This document shows positions 42,652-50,694 of a DNA stretch of 64,000 nt, piece by piece; positions within the stretch are counted from its first letter, which is position 1; each line of letters opens with the position of its first letter. The notes under the pieces are model-generated. The model saw only the letters and a program-made list of their open reading frames with translations, was not told the DNA's origin and made no database searches. Where the stretch lies: contig CALSRA010000025.1 of assembly GCA_943788635.1 (NCBI GenBank), forward strand, positions 31,628 to 95,627, written 5' to 3'. Position numbers and translations under genes: made by a program. The DNA comes from an uncultured Alphaproteobacteria bacterium (lineage in GTDB: Bacteria; Pseudomonadota; Alphaproteobacteria; UBA8366; GCA-2717185).

Positions 42652-44258
42652 CCGCTATTGGCTTGTTCCCGCAGGACGAATTTTTGCACCTTGCCCGTAG
42701 AGGTTTTTGGCAAAGGCCCAAAGACGACATGCTTGGGTGCCTTGAAATGCGCCATGTTGTCCCGGCAGAAGCTGATCAGTTCAGGTTCAGTTGCCGCCTG
42801 TCCCTGACGCAGGGTAACGAAGGCGCAGGGCACTTCGCCCCATTTGTCATCCGCCTTGGCGACGACAGCAACGTCCAGAACGGCGGGATGTTTGTAGAGG
42901 ACCGTTTCGACCTCGATGGTCGAAATATTCTCGCCACCGGAAATAATGATGTCCTTTGAACGGTCTTTCAGTTCGATATAGCCGTCGGCATGCCATACGC
43001 CGAGGTCGCCGGTATGAAACCAGCCGCCTTCGAAGGCTTCTGCCGTCGCTTCCGGATTCTTCAGGTAGCCCTTCATCAGCACATTTCCGCGCATATGGAC
43101 TTCGCCCAACGTCTCGCCGTCGCGTGGTACCGGCTGCCCGGTATCGGTATTCACGATGATCAGGTCTTCCAGGACCGGGTAGGCCACACCCTGGCGCGAC
43201 TTCAGCCGGGCGCGTTCCTCGACCGGCAGGGCATCCCATTCGGGATGCCAGGCGCAAACGACACTGGGACCATAGCATTCGGTCAGGCCGTAGACATGGG
43301 TCACGCGGTATCCCGTTTCCTCCATTGCCTGCAACACGGTTGGCGGTGGTGGCGCACCGGCGGTCATGACATTGACGATGCCGGGCAGGGGGCGCCGCTC
43401 CGTATCTGTTGCATTGACCAGCATGCTCATGACGATGGGCGCACCGCAAATATGGGTGACACTGTGTTCGGCGATTGACTGGTACATCGCCCCGGCCTCG
43501 ACCCGCCGCAGGCAGATGCTGGTGCCGCCAACCGCTGCCAGAGTCCACGGAAAGCACCAGCCATTGCAGTGAAACATTGGCAGGGTCCAGAGATACACTG
43601 GCTGTTGTGGCAGGCTCCAGGACAATACGTTGCCCAGTGCCAGCAGATAGGCGCCGCGATGGTGATAGACGACGCCTTTTGGGTCCGCCGTGGTGCCCGA
43701 TGTGTAGCAGAGCGACAGGGACTCCCATTCGTCTTCCGGCATGGACCAGTCAAAATCGGGATCGCCGGTCGCAAGGAACGCTTCATATTCCATGTTGCCG
43801 AAAGCAGTGCCGTCGCTGAACGCCGGATCCTCGATATCGATGACCAGCGGCGGGTTCTCGATCTGTGCAAGGGCGGTATTGACAGTTGCGGCATATTCCC
43901 GATCAGCGATCAGGATCTTCGCGCCCCCGTGCCCCAGAATAAAGGCAATGGTATCGGCATCAAGCCGCGTATTCAGGGCGTTGAGGACCGCACCGGCCAT
44001 CGGGACCCCGAAATGGGCATCGAACAGGGCGGGTATGTTGGGCGCCATTATGGCGACGGTATCGCCCTTGCGGATGCCGTGCTGGTGCAAGGCACCGGCT
44101 AGCCGTCGGGCGCGCGTATAGGCTTCGGCCCAGCCATAGGAGACATCGCCGTAAACGACCGCAGGGTGGGCCGGAAAGACTGCGGCGGCGCGCCGCATGA
44201 AGCTCAGGGGCGTGAGCGGCGTATGGTTGGCAGTATTGCGGGATAATTCTTCGGTCAT
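42648..44258 (-). CDS. Acyl-CoA synthetase (AMP-binding)
   Basis: The 536-residue ANL-superfamily ligase has the P-loop YTSGTTADPKGVVYHHRGAYL, the adenylate motif VYGLTECYGP, the hinge HTGDLGVWHADGYIELKDRSKDIIISGGENIS and PKTSTGKVQK with the A10 lysine. It resembles medium-chain fatty acyl-CoA and methylmercaptopropionate-CoA ligases. The start MTEELSRNTANHTPLTPLSFMRRAAAVFP includes the typical opening. It is divergent from prpE and convergent with the CoA-transferase gene, so the three form an acyl-CoA activation and exchange cluster. Confidence 0.92.
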   Translation of the reverse strand: MTEELSRNTANHTPLTPLSFMRRAAAVFPAHPAVVYGDVSYGWAEAYTRARRLAGALHQHGIRKGDTVAIMAPNIPALFDAHFGVPMAGAVLNALNTRLDADTIAFILGHGGAKILIADREYAATVNTALAQIENPPLVIDIEDPAFSDGTAFGNMEYEAFLATGDPDFDWSMPEDEWESLSLCYTSGTTADPKGVVYHHRGAYLLALGNVLSWSLPQQPVYLWTLPMFHCNGWCFPWTLAAVGGTSICLRRVEAGAMYQSIAEHSVTHICGAPIVMSMLVNATDTERRPLPGIVNVMTAGAPPPPTVLQAMEETGYRVTHVYGLTECYGPSVVCAWHPEWDALPVEERARLKSRQGVAYPVLEDLIIVNTDTGQPVPRDGETLGEVHMRGNVLMKGYLKNPEATAEAFEGGWFHTGDLGVWHADGYIELKDRSKDIIISGGENISTIEVETVLYKHPAVLDVAVVAKADDKWGEVPCAFVTLRQGQAATEPELISFCRDNMAHFKAPKHVVFGPLPKTSTGKVQKFVLREQANSG

Positions 44259-44344
44259 GCCAGGCTGTCCTTGGTCTTTCGCTCGGGGCGCGGAAGCTTA
44301 TAATCCCGCCAGATTATCCCGTATGGAACCGGCAGGGGACAAGC

Positions 44345-46243
44345 ATGTCAGGCGCTTTCAACGAAGTTTATCAGTACTCGCTCAAGGACCCTCAGGGTTT
44401 TTGGGGCGAAGCGGCCGAAGCACTGTCCTGGTATCGGAAATGGGACACGGTCTTCAGCGGGGACAGCGCGACGACCTATCGATGGTTTGCGGGGGCAGAG
44501 TGCAATACCTGCTACAACGCCGTCGACCGTCATGTCGAGGCAGGGCGCGGCGAACAGCCGGCCATCATTTATGACAGCCCGATTACCGGGGTTATCCGCA
44601 CGATCACCTATCGCGAGTTGCAGGACGATGTCGCCCGGTTCGCCGGCGTGCTGCGGGGGCTTGGGATCGACAAGGGCGACCGGGTCATCCTCTATATGCC
44701 GATGGTTCCGCAGACGGCGGTCGCCATGCTGGCCTGTGCACGGATCGGCGCGGTCCACTCAGTGGTCTTCGGCGGATTCGCGGCCAATGAACTGGCGACG
44801 CGGCTGACTGATTCCACGCCGAAAGCCATTGTCACGGCGTCCTGCGGGATCGAACCGGGGCGGATCATTCCCTATATGCCGATGGTCAACGAGGCGCTGC
44901 GTCTGTCGCCGCACAAGGTGGATAGCGTGGTCGTGCTGCAGCGCGAGCAGCAGACGGCGGAACTGACCCCGGGGCGGGACCATGACTGGGATCTGGCCAT
45001 GTCCACGGCATCGCCGGTTGATTGCGTTCCGGTGAAGGCGACGGACCCGCTTTATATTCTCTACACCTCCGGTACCACCGGGTCGCCAAAGGGCGTGGTG
45101 CGCGACAATGGCGGCCATATGGTGGCGCTGCACTGGTCGATGAAGAATGTCTACGGCATGACGCCGGGCGAAGTGTATTGGGCCGCTTCCGATGTCGGCT
45201 GGGTCGTTGGCCATTCCTATATCGTTTACGCGCCGCTGTTGTACGGCTGCACGACTGTTCTGTTCGAGGGCAAGCCGGTGGGGACGCCGGATGCCGGCAC
45301 GTTCTGGCGGGTCATTTCGCAGCACAAGGTCGCGGCCATGTTCACGGCGCCAACGGCCTTCCGCGCGATCAAACGGGAGGACCCCGAGGGGAAATTCCTC
45401 AAGCAGTACGACATGAGCAATTTCCGCACACTGTTCCTGGCTGGCGAGCGGACGGATCCGGATACGCTGCACTGGGCGCAGGATCATGTGAAAACACCGG
45501 TCATTGATCACTGGTGGCAGACCGAGACCGGTTGGCCGATGGCCGCGAACTGTGTCGGGATTGAATTACTGCCGGTAAAGGACGGATCCCCGACAAGGCC
45601 AGTTCCCGGTTATGAAATCCATGTGCTCGATCTCGCGGGCAATGAAGTGCCGCGTGGCGAGATGGGGGCTATCTGCGTCAAACTGCCAATGCCGCCCAGC
45701 AGTCTGCCGACCCTGTGGAACGCGGAAGAACGCTTCCTGGACGCTTACATGCGGGAATACCCCGGCTACTACGAAACGGGCGATGCGGGCTATATGGATG
45801 AGGATGATTACCTCTACATCATGTCCCGAACCGACGACATCATCAATGTCGCGGGGCATCGGCTGTCGACGGGGGCGATGGAAGAAGTGATGGCGGATCA
45901 TCCCGATGTGGCGGAATGCGCCGTGATCGGCGTGGAGGATCAGCTCAAGGGACAGTTACCGCTTGGTTTCCTGGTGCTGAATGCCGGGGTGTCGCGGGAC
46001 GAGGGGGAAATCGTCAGCGAAGTGGTGCGGATGATGCGCGAGCGCATCGGGGCTGTCGCGGCGTTCCGTACGGCGGCTGTTGTGGAGCGTCTTCCGAAGA
46101 CGCGATCCGGTAAAATCCTGCGCGGTACGATGGGTAATATCGCGGACGGCAAGGAATACCGGATGCCGGCGACAATCGATGATCCGGCCATCCTTGACGA
46201 GATTACCGAGGCATTGAAAGGCGTGGGATACCCGCGTGGCTGA
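44345..46243 (+). CDS. prpE: Propionyl-CoA synthetase
   Basis: PrpE ligates propionate and CoA with ATP via an adenylate. The 632-residue protein carries the acetyl-CoA-synthetase-like N-terminal block (FNEVYQYSLKDPQGFWGEAAEALSWYRKWDTVFSG), the P-loop YTSGTTGSPKGVVRDNGGH (about 238-255), DHWWQTETGWPM, HRLSTGAMEEVMADHPDV and the A10 segment PKTRSGKILRGTM with Lys near 590, acetylation of which is known to control homologues. The 'GFWGEAAEALSWYRKWD' and 'YNAVDRHV' features favour propionyl over acetyl. The prp cycle genes are not adjacent. Confidence 0.93.
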   Translation: MSGAFNEVYQYSLKDPQGFWGEAAEALSWYRKWDTVFSGDSATTYRWFAGAECNTCYNAVDRHVEAGRGEQPAIIYDSPITGVIRTITYRELQDDVARFAGVLRGLGIDKGDRVILYMPMVPQTAVAMLACARIGAVHSVVFGGFAANELATRLTDSTPKAIVTASCGIEPGRIIPYMPMVNEALRLSPHKVDSVVVLQREQQTAELTPGRDHDWDLAMSTASPVDCVPVKATDPLYILYTSGTTGSPKGVVRDNGGHMVALHWSMKNVYGMTPGEVYWAASDVGWVVGHSYIVYAPLLYGCTTVLFEGKPVGTPDAGTFWRVISQHKVAAMFTAPTAFRAIKREDPEGKFLKQYDMSNFRTLFLAGERTDPDTLHWAQDHVKTPVIDHWWQTETGWPMAANCVGIELLPVKDGSPTRPVPGYEIHVLDLAGNEVPRGEMGAICVKLPMPPSSLPTLWNAEERFLDAYMREYPGYYETGDAGYMDEDDYLYIMSRTDDIINVAGHRLSTGAMEEVMADHPDVAECAVIGVEDQLKGQLPLGFLVLNAGVSRDEGEIVSEVVRMMRERIGAVAAFRTAAVVERLPKTRSGKILRGTMGNIADGKEYRMPATIDDPAILDEITEALKGVGYPRG

Positions 46244-46247
46244 AATG

Positions 46248-46280
46248 AAACAGGCCCGATGCATCGCATCAGGCCTGTTT
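46248..46280. terminator. Bidirectional terminator between prpE and trcR
   Basis: AAACAGGCC...GGCCTGTTT forms a symmetric stem (with GATG/CATC inside) flanked by A and T runs on either side. It sits between the convergent prpE and trcR genes and can terminate both. Confidence 0.75.
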
Positions 46281-46305
46281 ATTCAGTAACCGATCAAAAG
46301 TGTGA

Positions 46306-47010
46306 TCAGGCGTTGTCCGTTCCGCCACTCGAAGGCCAGAGGTCTTCCACCGTCGGCTCGCTTTCCGGCTGACGGACTGTCGTGGTGTAGGATTCTGCGG
46401 CATTCGCCATATCGCTTGCCGGTGTCGCTGCTGCGGCTGCCGCGGCGGCTGCCACTTCCTCCTCGGTCAGTTTCGGCTTGTTCTTGGCGGCCCGTTCCGT
46501 CGCCTTGATAACGGCGTCGCGCAATTCCAGATGCGTGCACAGCCCGACTTCAACCGGGCTACGCGGCTGCAGATTGGTGGAATTCCAGTGGGTGCGGTCG
46601 CGAATGGCAGAGATCGTCGGCTTGGTCGTACCGATCAGGCGCGAAATCTGGGCATCCGTCAGGTCCGGCTGGTTGCGCAGCAGCCAGGCGATGGCATCGG
46701 GCTTGTCCGCCCGTTTGGAGACAGGGGTATAACGCGGACCCTTCTGCCGTGATACGGGCTGCGGAATGTCGGACTTGGCAAGTTTCAGCCGTGCTGCCGG
46801 GTCGGCGACACAGCGCTCAAGTTCTTCCTTGGTCAGCTGACTGTTGGCAACGGGGTCCAGACCGACAATGCCGATCGCCACTTCGCCATCGGCAATCGCC
46901 TGTACTTCCAGTTCATGCAGATTGCAGAAATCACCGATCTGCAGAAAGGTCAACGTCGTGTTCTCGACCAGCCAGACGGCGGTCGCCTTCGGCATCAATA
47001 GCGTGCTCAT
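46306..47010 (-). CDS. trcR: DUF1013 cell-cycle transcriptional regulator TrcR
   Basis: The 234-residue protein matches DUF1013, described as the CtrA/GcrA-linked transcriptional regulator TrcR in alphaproteobacteria. It opens MSTLLMPKATAVWLVENTTLTFLQIGDFCNLHELEVQAIADGEVAIGI. The C-terminal half has a helix-turn-helix (LTDAQISRLIGTTKPTISAIRDRTHWNSTNLQPRSPVEVGLCT) and an Ala/Pro tail. Expected to be DNA-binding or RNA-polymerase-linked and cell-cycle controlled. Its neighbour rcdA (50695) belongs to the CtrA degradation pathway. Upstream AT-rich DNA (47011-47100) may hold its promoter, but no consensus was identified. Confidence 0.9.
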   Translation of the reverse strand: MSTLLMPKATAVWLVENTTLTFLQIGDFCNLHELEVQAIADGEVAIGIVGLDPVANSQLTKEELERCVADPAARLKLAKSDIPQPVSRQKGPRYTPVSKRADKPDAIAWLLRNQPDLTDAQISRLIGTTKPTISAIRDRTHWNSTNLQPRSPVEVGLCTHLELRDAVIKATERAAKNKPKLTEEEVAAAAAAAAATPASDMANAAESYTTTVRQPESEPTVEDLWPSSGGTDNA

Positions 47011-47139
47011 GACCTGTCCTCGAACAATTGTGGTTTCGTGCGCCGAATTACGCGTCCGATCGACGAAATTTAAATTAAGGTATAGTGGCTATATATACCC
47101 GCGATCACCGAACGGCAATCGGCAGGATAGCAGGTTTTA

Positions 47140-48144
47140 TCAATTCCCATCCATTGTGAGTATGATTTTACCCGTATGGGCGCTTGATTCCATCAAAGCA
47201 TGGGCTGCGGCGGCGTCGCGAAAAGCGAATGTCTCGTGGATGATCGGTCGAACGACGCCCGAATCCAGCAATGGCCAGACGTTCGTGCGCAGGGCTGTGG
47301 CGATACCGGCTTTTGCCTCATCGGATTGGGGGCGAAGTGTGGAACCCGTAACTGTCTGACGCCGAACCATAATTCTTGAAAAATCGATTTCCGCCTTGGA
47401 TCCACCAAGGAATCCGATCATGACCAATCGACCGTCCATCCCCAACGCATTGATATTCGGCTGGATATAGCGGCCGCCGACCATGTCCAGAATAACGTCA
47501 ACGCCGCTTCGGCCCGCAATCTCGCGGACAACCTGGGGCCAGTCCTCTTCCTTGTAATTAATGGCCCGTTCCGCACCCAGTGATTCGCAGAACTGGCATT
47601 TCGCGGCGGTTCCTGCCGTCGTGAGCACACGGGCGCCGAAAGCATTGGCAAGTTGGATAGCGGTCGTGCCGATGCCGCTGGAGCCGCCATGGACCAGAAA
47701 CAGCTCGCCTTTGCGCAGCCGTCCGCGTTCGAACACGTTGTGCCAGACCGTAAAGCAGGTTTCGGCGATGGCGGCGGCCCGGACCATGTCATAGTCGTCC
47801 GGAACCGGCAGGCAATGCGCTGCGGGGGCCAGGCAGTATTCGGCGTAACCGCCCCCCGGTGTCAGGGCGCAGACGGAATCGCCGACGGCAAGACCTTCGA
47901 CAGAATTACCACAGGCGACGATTTCGCCTGCCACTTCCAGTCCGGGAAGGTCCGTGGCGCCCGGCGGGGGCGGGTAATGGCCGGCCCGCTGGATCGCATC
48001 GGGGCGGTTGACGCCCGCGGCGGCCACCCTGATCAGCACGTCATTCGGCCCTGGAACCGGAACAGGGCGGGTTGTCGATTTCAAAACGTCCGGTCCACCG
48101 GGTTCGGTGATCTCAATAGCGGTCATCGTATCGGGCAAAGGCAT
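47140..48144 (-). CDS. NAD(P)H:quinone oxidoreductase (zeta-crystallin/PIG3 type)
   Basis: The 334-residue medium-chain dehydrogenase/reductase lacks zinc-binding cysteines. It opens AIEITEPGGPDVLKSTTRPVPVPGPNDVLIRVAAAGVNRPDAIQRAGHYPPPPGA, a block typical of the PIG3/quinone oxidoreductase branch. It also has the cofactor loop VHGGSSGIGTTAIQLANAFGARVLTTAGT and DVILDMVGGRYIQPNINALGMDGRLVMIGFLGG. Expected to reduce quinones or enones with NADPH. It is divergent from bdhA. The start gives MPLPDTMTAIEI; the second ATG (MTAIEI) is also possible. Confidence 0.9.
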   Translation of the reverse strand: MPLPDTMTAIEITEPGGPDVLKSTTRPVPVPGPNDVLIRVAAAGVNRPDAIQRAGHYPPPPGATDLPGLEVAGEIVACGNSVEGLAVGDSVCALTPGGGYAEYCLAPAAHCLPVPDDYDMVRAAAIAETCFTVWHNVFERGRLRKGELFLVHGGSSGIGTTAIQLANAFGARVLTTAGTAAKCQFCESLGAERAINYKEEDWPQVVREIAGRSGVDVILDMVGGRYIQPNINALGMDGRLVMIGFLGGSKAEIDFSRIMVRRQTVTGSTLRPQSDEAKAGIATALRTNVWPLLDSGVVRPIIHETFAFRDAAAAHALMESSAHTGKIILTMDGN

Positions 48145-48296
48145 TCTGGACTCCGGTCTGGAAAGGGCCGACTAACGGCTTGCCTGTCTAATCGGTAGCG
48201 ATCACACTTGCAAGAAATGGCGCGCTGCTCACGGAATTCCAGGCAATGTGCGTGGAAGGCACGGCTCTAGTCATCTAACCCCGGAAAGGTAAGTTA

Positions 48297-49079
48297 ATGC
48301 TCAAAGGCAAGGTAGCACTGGTCACCGGTTCGACCAGCGGGATCGGTTTCGGCATGGCCCGCGCGCTGGCGCAACAGGGCTGTGCGGTAATGCTCAACGG
48401 TTTTGGCGATGCTGCGGCAATTGAAGAAACGCGATCAGGCCTCGCCGCCGAAACCGGGGTTACCGTGCGCTATAATGGGGCGGATCTTGGCAAGCCGGAC
48501 GAAATTGCCGCGATGGTTGCGGATACGGTTCAGTCGCTGGGCAGTATCGACATCCTGATCAACAATGCCGGTATCCAGCATACCGCGCCTGTGGATGAGT
48601 TTCCGACGGCGGTCTGGGACAAGATCATCGCCATTATGCTGACCGGCCCGTTTCATGCGATCCGCTGCGCCTTGCCGCATATGAAACAAAAGAACTGGGG
48701 ACGCATCATCAATACATCCTCCGTCCATGGGTTGGTGGGAAGTGTGAACAAGGCGGCCTATGTGTCGGCGAAGCATGGCATTATGGGGTTGACCAAGGTG
48801 GTGGCCCTGGAAACCGGGCCCACGGGTATAACGTGCAATTCGATCAATCCCGGATTTGTTCAGACAGAGCTGGTCAAACAGCAGATCCAGCAGCGGGCGG
48901 ATGCGATAGGTGGCAGTTTTGACGATGCCGTCGTTGATGTCCTGAAAGAAAAACAGCCATCACTAGACTTCATCACGGTGGATCAGATTGGCGCGCTTTG
49001 CGTCTTTTTGTGTTCCGACGCTGCCGCACAGATCACCGGGGTTCCCATGTCGATCGACGGTGGATGGACAGCCCAATAA
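48297..49079 (+). CDS. bdhA: 3-hydroxybutyrate dehydrogenase
   Basis: The 260-residue short-chain dehydrogenase oxidises D-3-hydroxybutyrate to acetoacetate with NAD, the key step in polyhydroxybutyrate or ketone-body use. It shows KVALVTGSTSGIGFGMARAL (TGxxxGxG), INNAGIQHTAPV, the catalytic Ser in NTSSVHGLVGS and the YxxxK in YVSAKHG. NPGFVQTELVKQQI and the QPSLDFITVDQIGALCVFLCSDAAAQITGV C-terminus are characteristic of 3-hydroxybutyrate enzymes. Two candidate small RNAs follow directly downstream. Confidence 0.94.
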   Translation: MLKGKVALVTGSTSGIGFGMARALAQQGCAVMLNGFGDAAAIEETRSGLAAETGVTVRYNGADLGKPDEIAAMVADTVQSLGSIDILINNAGIQHTAPVDEFPTAVWDKIIAIMLTGPFHAIRCALPHMKQKNWGRIINTSSVHGLVGSVNKAAYVSAKHGIMGLTKVVALETGPTGITCNSINPGFVQTELVKQQIQQRADAIGGSFDDAVVDVLKEKQPSLDFITVDQIGALCVFLCSDAAAQITGVPMSIDGGWTAQ

Positions 49080-49155
49080 CAAGAATTATTGCTGCGGTTG
49101 AAAATTAACCGGGATGTTAACCATTCTTTAAGTGACGCGGGGATATAACAGATTC

Positions 49156-49260
49156 GTCAACTGGAATCCCCTGTTGTGCTTCGGCACGAGGCCGAGAGGC
49201 CTCCCATGTTGACACCTCCCTGTCCAACTTGAGCCGCTTTTATAGCGGCTCATTTTTTTT
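49156..49260 (+). ncRNA. Candidate structured small RNA with exposed anti-Shine-Dalgarno segment
   Basis: A predicted transcript of about 105 nt. GTCAAC (49156-49161) pairs with GTTGAC (49208-49213) and closes two adjacent tetraloop hairpins: GTGC-TTCG-GCAC (49176-49187) and GAGGCC-GAGA-GGCCTC (49188-49203). Then an unpaired ACCTCCCTGTCCAACTT is followed by the terminator hairpin GAGCCGC/GCGGCTC and eight T. A TATAAC -10-like hexamer (49144-49149) places the start exactly at the stem base, but the -35 is weak. CTCCC segments resemble the anti-ribosome-site loops of alphaproteobacterial trans-acting sRNAs. No family name is claimed. Confidence 0.65.
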
Positions 49261-49277
49261 GTCGAATCGGAAACCCT

Positions 49278-49306
49278 TTGACCTCGGCCCGAGCCTTGGA
49301 TAAAAC
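49278..49306 (+). promoter_or_regulatory. Sigma-70 promoter for the second small transcript
   Basis: TTGACC (49278-49283), a 17-base spacer and TAAAAC (49301-49306) form a good housekeeping promoter, with a predicted start near 49313. It lies between the first sRNA terminator and a second terminator, so it can drive either a short RNA or the thioesterase leader. Confidence 0.6.
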
Positions 49307-49312
49307 AGGTAT

Positions 49313-49382
49313 CACGGACGCCAAGTTGGACAGGCGGGAAAAAAATTCGGGACCGCCAGAAAATGGCGGCCCTTTTTTTTTC
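49313..49382 (+). ncRNA. Candidate second small RNA complementary to the first (sponge-like) or leader RNA
   Basis: The predicted transcript of about 70 nt contains CAAGTTGGACAGG (49322-49334), the exact reverse complement of CCTGTCCAACTTG (49219-49231) in the exposed segment of the upstream sRNA. It then has an A-rich stretch and the terminator GGGACCGCCA-GAAAA-TGGCGGCCC with ten T-rich bases. It may pair with and neutralise the first RNA, or act as an attenuating leader of the thioesterase gene. Confidence 0.55.
49349..49382 (+). terminator. Rho-independent terminator upstream of the thioesterase gene
   Basis: GGGACCGCCA (49349-49358) pairs with TGGCGGCCC (49364-49372) around GAAAA, followed by a long T-run. 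It lies 65 bases before the thioesterase ATG, so that gene would need read-through or its own start site. Confidence 0.8.
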
Positions 49383-49446
49383 CTCTTTGCCATGCCGAAT
49401 AGTGGATCCGTGGGATACGCAGCAGGCTTTCTCTGGAAATTATCCG

Positions 49447-49893
49447 ATGAATGACAAAACGGAACCGGCCCGCGCCGATTTTCCGCATTTTACGGCAATC
49501 CCGACCCGTTGGCAGGATTGCGATGTCTATGGGCACGTCAATAACGTGGTCTATTACGCCTATTTCGATACGGCGGTGACGGGACATCTGGTCACAGTCG
49601 CCGGACTAAAGGCCACGGAATCGCCGGTTATTGGCGTTGTTGTTGAAACCAAGTGCCAGTTTCGTCAGGAGCTTGGCTTTCCCGAGGTTATCGATGCCGG
49701 TATCCGCGTGACCCGGCTGGGAAATTCAAGCGCGACCTATGAAATAGGCCTTTTCCGGCAGGGAGACGAAAACCCAGCTGCATTCGGTCATTTTGTCCAT
49801 GTGTATATCGACCGGGCGACCCGACGACCGGTTTCGATACCCGATCAGGTCCGGGCTGCGCTCGAGAAACTGTCGGTCCCGGAAATCGAATAA
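49447..49893 (+). CDS. 4HBT-family acyl-CoA thioesterase
   Basis: The 148-residue hotdog-fold protein has PTRWQDCDVYGHVNNVVYYAYFDTAV, the 4-hydroxybenzoyl-CoA thioesterase-type motif with the catalytic Asp, followed by VVVETKCQFRQELGFPEVIDAGIRVTRLGNSSATYEI. Expected to hydrolyse acyl-CoA esters; the substrate is not predictable. The start at 49447 gives MNDKTEPARADFPHF. No strong ribosome site precedes it, and a terminator stands upstream, so expression may be controlled by the leader RNA. It converges on hsp20, whose terminator overlaps its stop. Confidence 0.88.
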   Translation: MNDKTEPARADFPHFTAIPTRWQDCDVYGHVNNVVYYAYFDTAVTGHLVTVAGLKATESPVIGVVVETKCQFRQELGFPEVIDAGIRVTRLGNSSATYEIGLFRQGDENPAAFGHFVHVYIDRATRRPVSIPDQVRAALEKLSVPEIE

Positions 49894-49924
49894 AAAAGGC
49901 ACGCCGGAATGTCTCCGGCGTGCC
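49891..49924 (-). terminator. Terminator of the hsp20 gene
   Basis: An 11-base perfect stem, GGCACGCCGGA/TCCGGCGTGCC with a 5-base loop, is followed on the minus strand by TTTTTT. It ends the hsp20 transcript and overlaps the thioesterase stop. Confidence 0.8.
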
Positions 49925-49950
49925 CCTGTTTCATCCGAACAGACGCGCCG

Positions 49951-50415
49951 TTACGCGGCCTTGTCGGAAATTTCCCGTACCTTGCTGCCGGCGATTGGGA
50001 TCGTACGCGGCTTCAGTGCCTCGGGTACTTCAAGCTTCAATGCGACATGGAGCAATCCATTCGCGAGTTGGGCGCTCTCGACCCGAATATGATCCGCAAG
50101 ATTGAAGCGGCGCTCGAATGCGCGCTCGGCGATACCGCGGTGCAAAAATGTCCGTTCGGCATTGTCCGGATCGGTTTTTGACAGTTTGCCCGATACGGTC
50201 AACTGGTTGTCCTTAACCTGGATATCCAGAACGGATTCAGCGAATCCGGCGACGGCCATTGTGATGCGGTAGGCGTCCTCGCCCGTCACTTCAATATTGT
50301 AGGGCGGGTAGGTCGGTGCGGTATCGCCGGCGACATTGTCCATAAGACGTGCCATCCGGTCAAAGCCGACCGAGTTACGAAAAAGGGGAGTCATATCGAA
50401 AGTACGCATAGCCAT
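49951..50415 (-). CDS. Small heat shock protein, Hsp20 family
   Basis: The 154-residue protein resembles IbpA-type small chaperones that bind unfolding proteins. It opens with a hydrophobic MAMRTFDMTPLFRNSVGFDRMARLM. The alpha-crystallin domain holds YPPYNIEVTGEDAYRITMAVAGF, DNQLTVSGKLSK, FLHRGIAERAFERRFNLADHIRVESAQLANGLLHVAL, and a C-terminal IPI-like RTIPIAG motif that ties subunits together. A long leader with a ROSE-like hairpin precedes it, so translation is probably temperature-controlled. Confidence 0.93.
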   Translation of the reverse strand: MAMRTFDMTPLFRNSVGFDRMARLMDNVAGDTAPTYPPYNIEVTGEDAYRITMAVAGFAESVLDIQVKDNQLTVSGKLSKTDPDNAERTFLHRGIAERAFERRFNLADHIRVESAQLANGLLHVALKLEVPEALKPRTIPIAGSKVREISDKAA

Positions 50416-50443
50416 ATCCTCCTAGCAAGCGACATGGAATTTA
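50416..50443 (-). promoter_or_regulatory. ROSE-like RNA thermometer segment of the hsp20 leader
   Basis: Reading the minus strand, the leader ends CATGTCGCT-TGCT-AGGAGGATATG before the start codon. The UCGCU fits the UYGCU consensus of ROSE elements and faces the AGGAGG ribosome site around a short loop, with outer CAU/AUG pairing. Such hairpins melt on heating and expose the ribosome site. Length and position (about 100-nt leader) fit. A full fold was not computed. Confidence 0.55.
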
Positions 50444-50516
50444 GAGTCCACCACCATGGTCGGACCCATTCTTCAGTATTCGCCGACCCGTTAAACGGCA
50501 CCGGCTTAGTCATTAC

Positions 50517-50543
50517 TTGGGAACTGAGAATTTGTTTATCAAG
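50517..50543 (-). promoter_or_regulatory. Possible heat-shock (RpoH-type) promoter of hsp20
   Basis: On the minus strand, CTTG (50540-50543) is followed after 18 bases by CCCAAG (50517-50522). This loosely fits a sigma-32 promoter of alphaproteobacteria (CTTG and a C-rich -10) and would give a leader of about 95 nt. The -10 match is weak. Confidence 0.35.
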
Positions 50544-50694
50544 GATAACGTGGAGACTTTATAAAAATTCATAAGGCCTTATAAATTAACCATAAAGTCA
50601 TGAATGTTAGGTGTTTGGTAAGAAATCTGATACGCTCGAACTATAATTTTTTGATGTCCGGATCCGGATAAAATTTTAGCTGGCGGGTATTTAA

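Noticed and set aside
49156..49260. Assignment of the sRNA to the AbcR/alpha-r15 family
   Set aside because: It has CTCCC motifs and a terminator, but the two-tetraloop closed stem is not something I can match to that family from memory.
49281..49312. Read-through of the first sRNA into the second as a single riboswitch for the thioesterase gene
   Set aside because: An intact terminator with eight T separates them and the second has its own promoter; kept only as an alternative.
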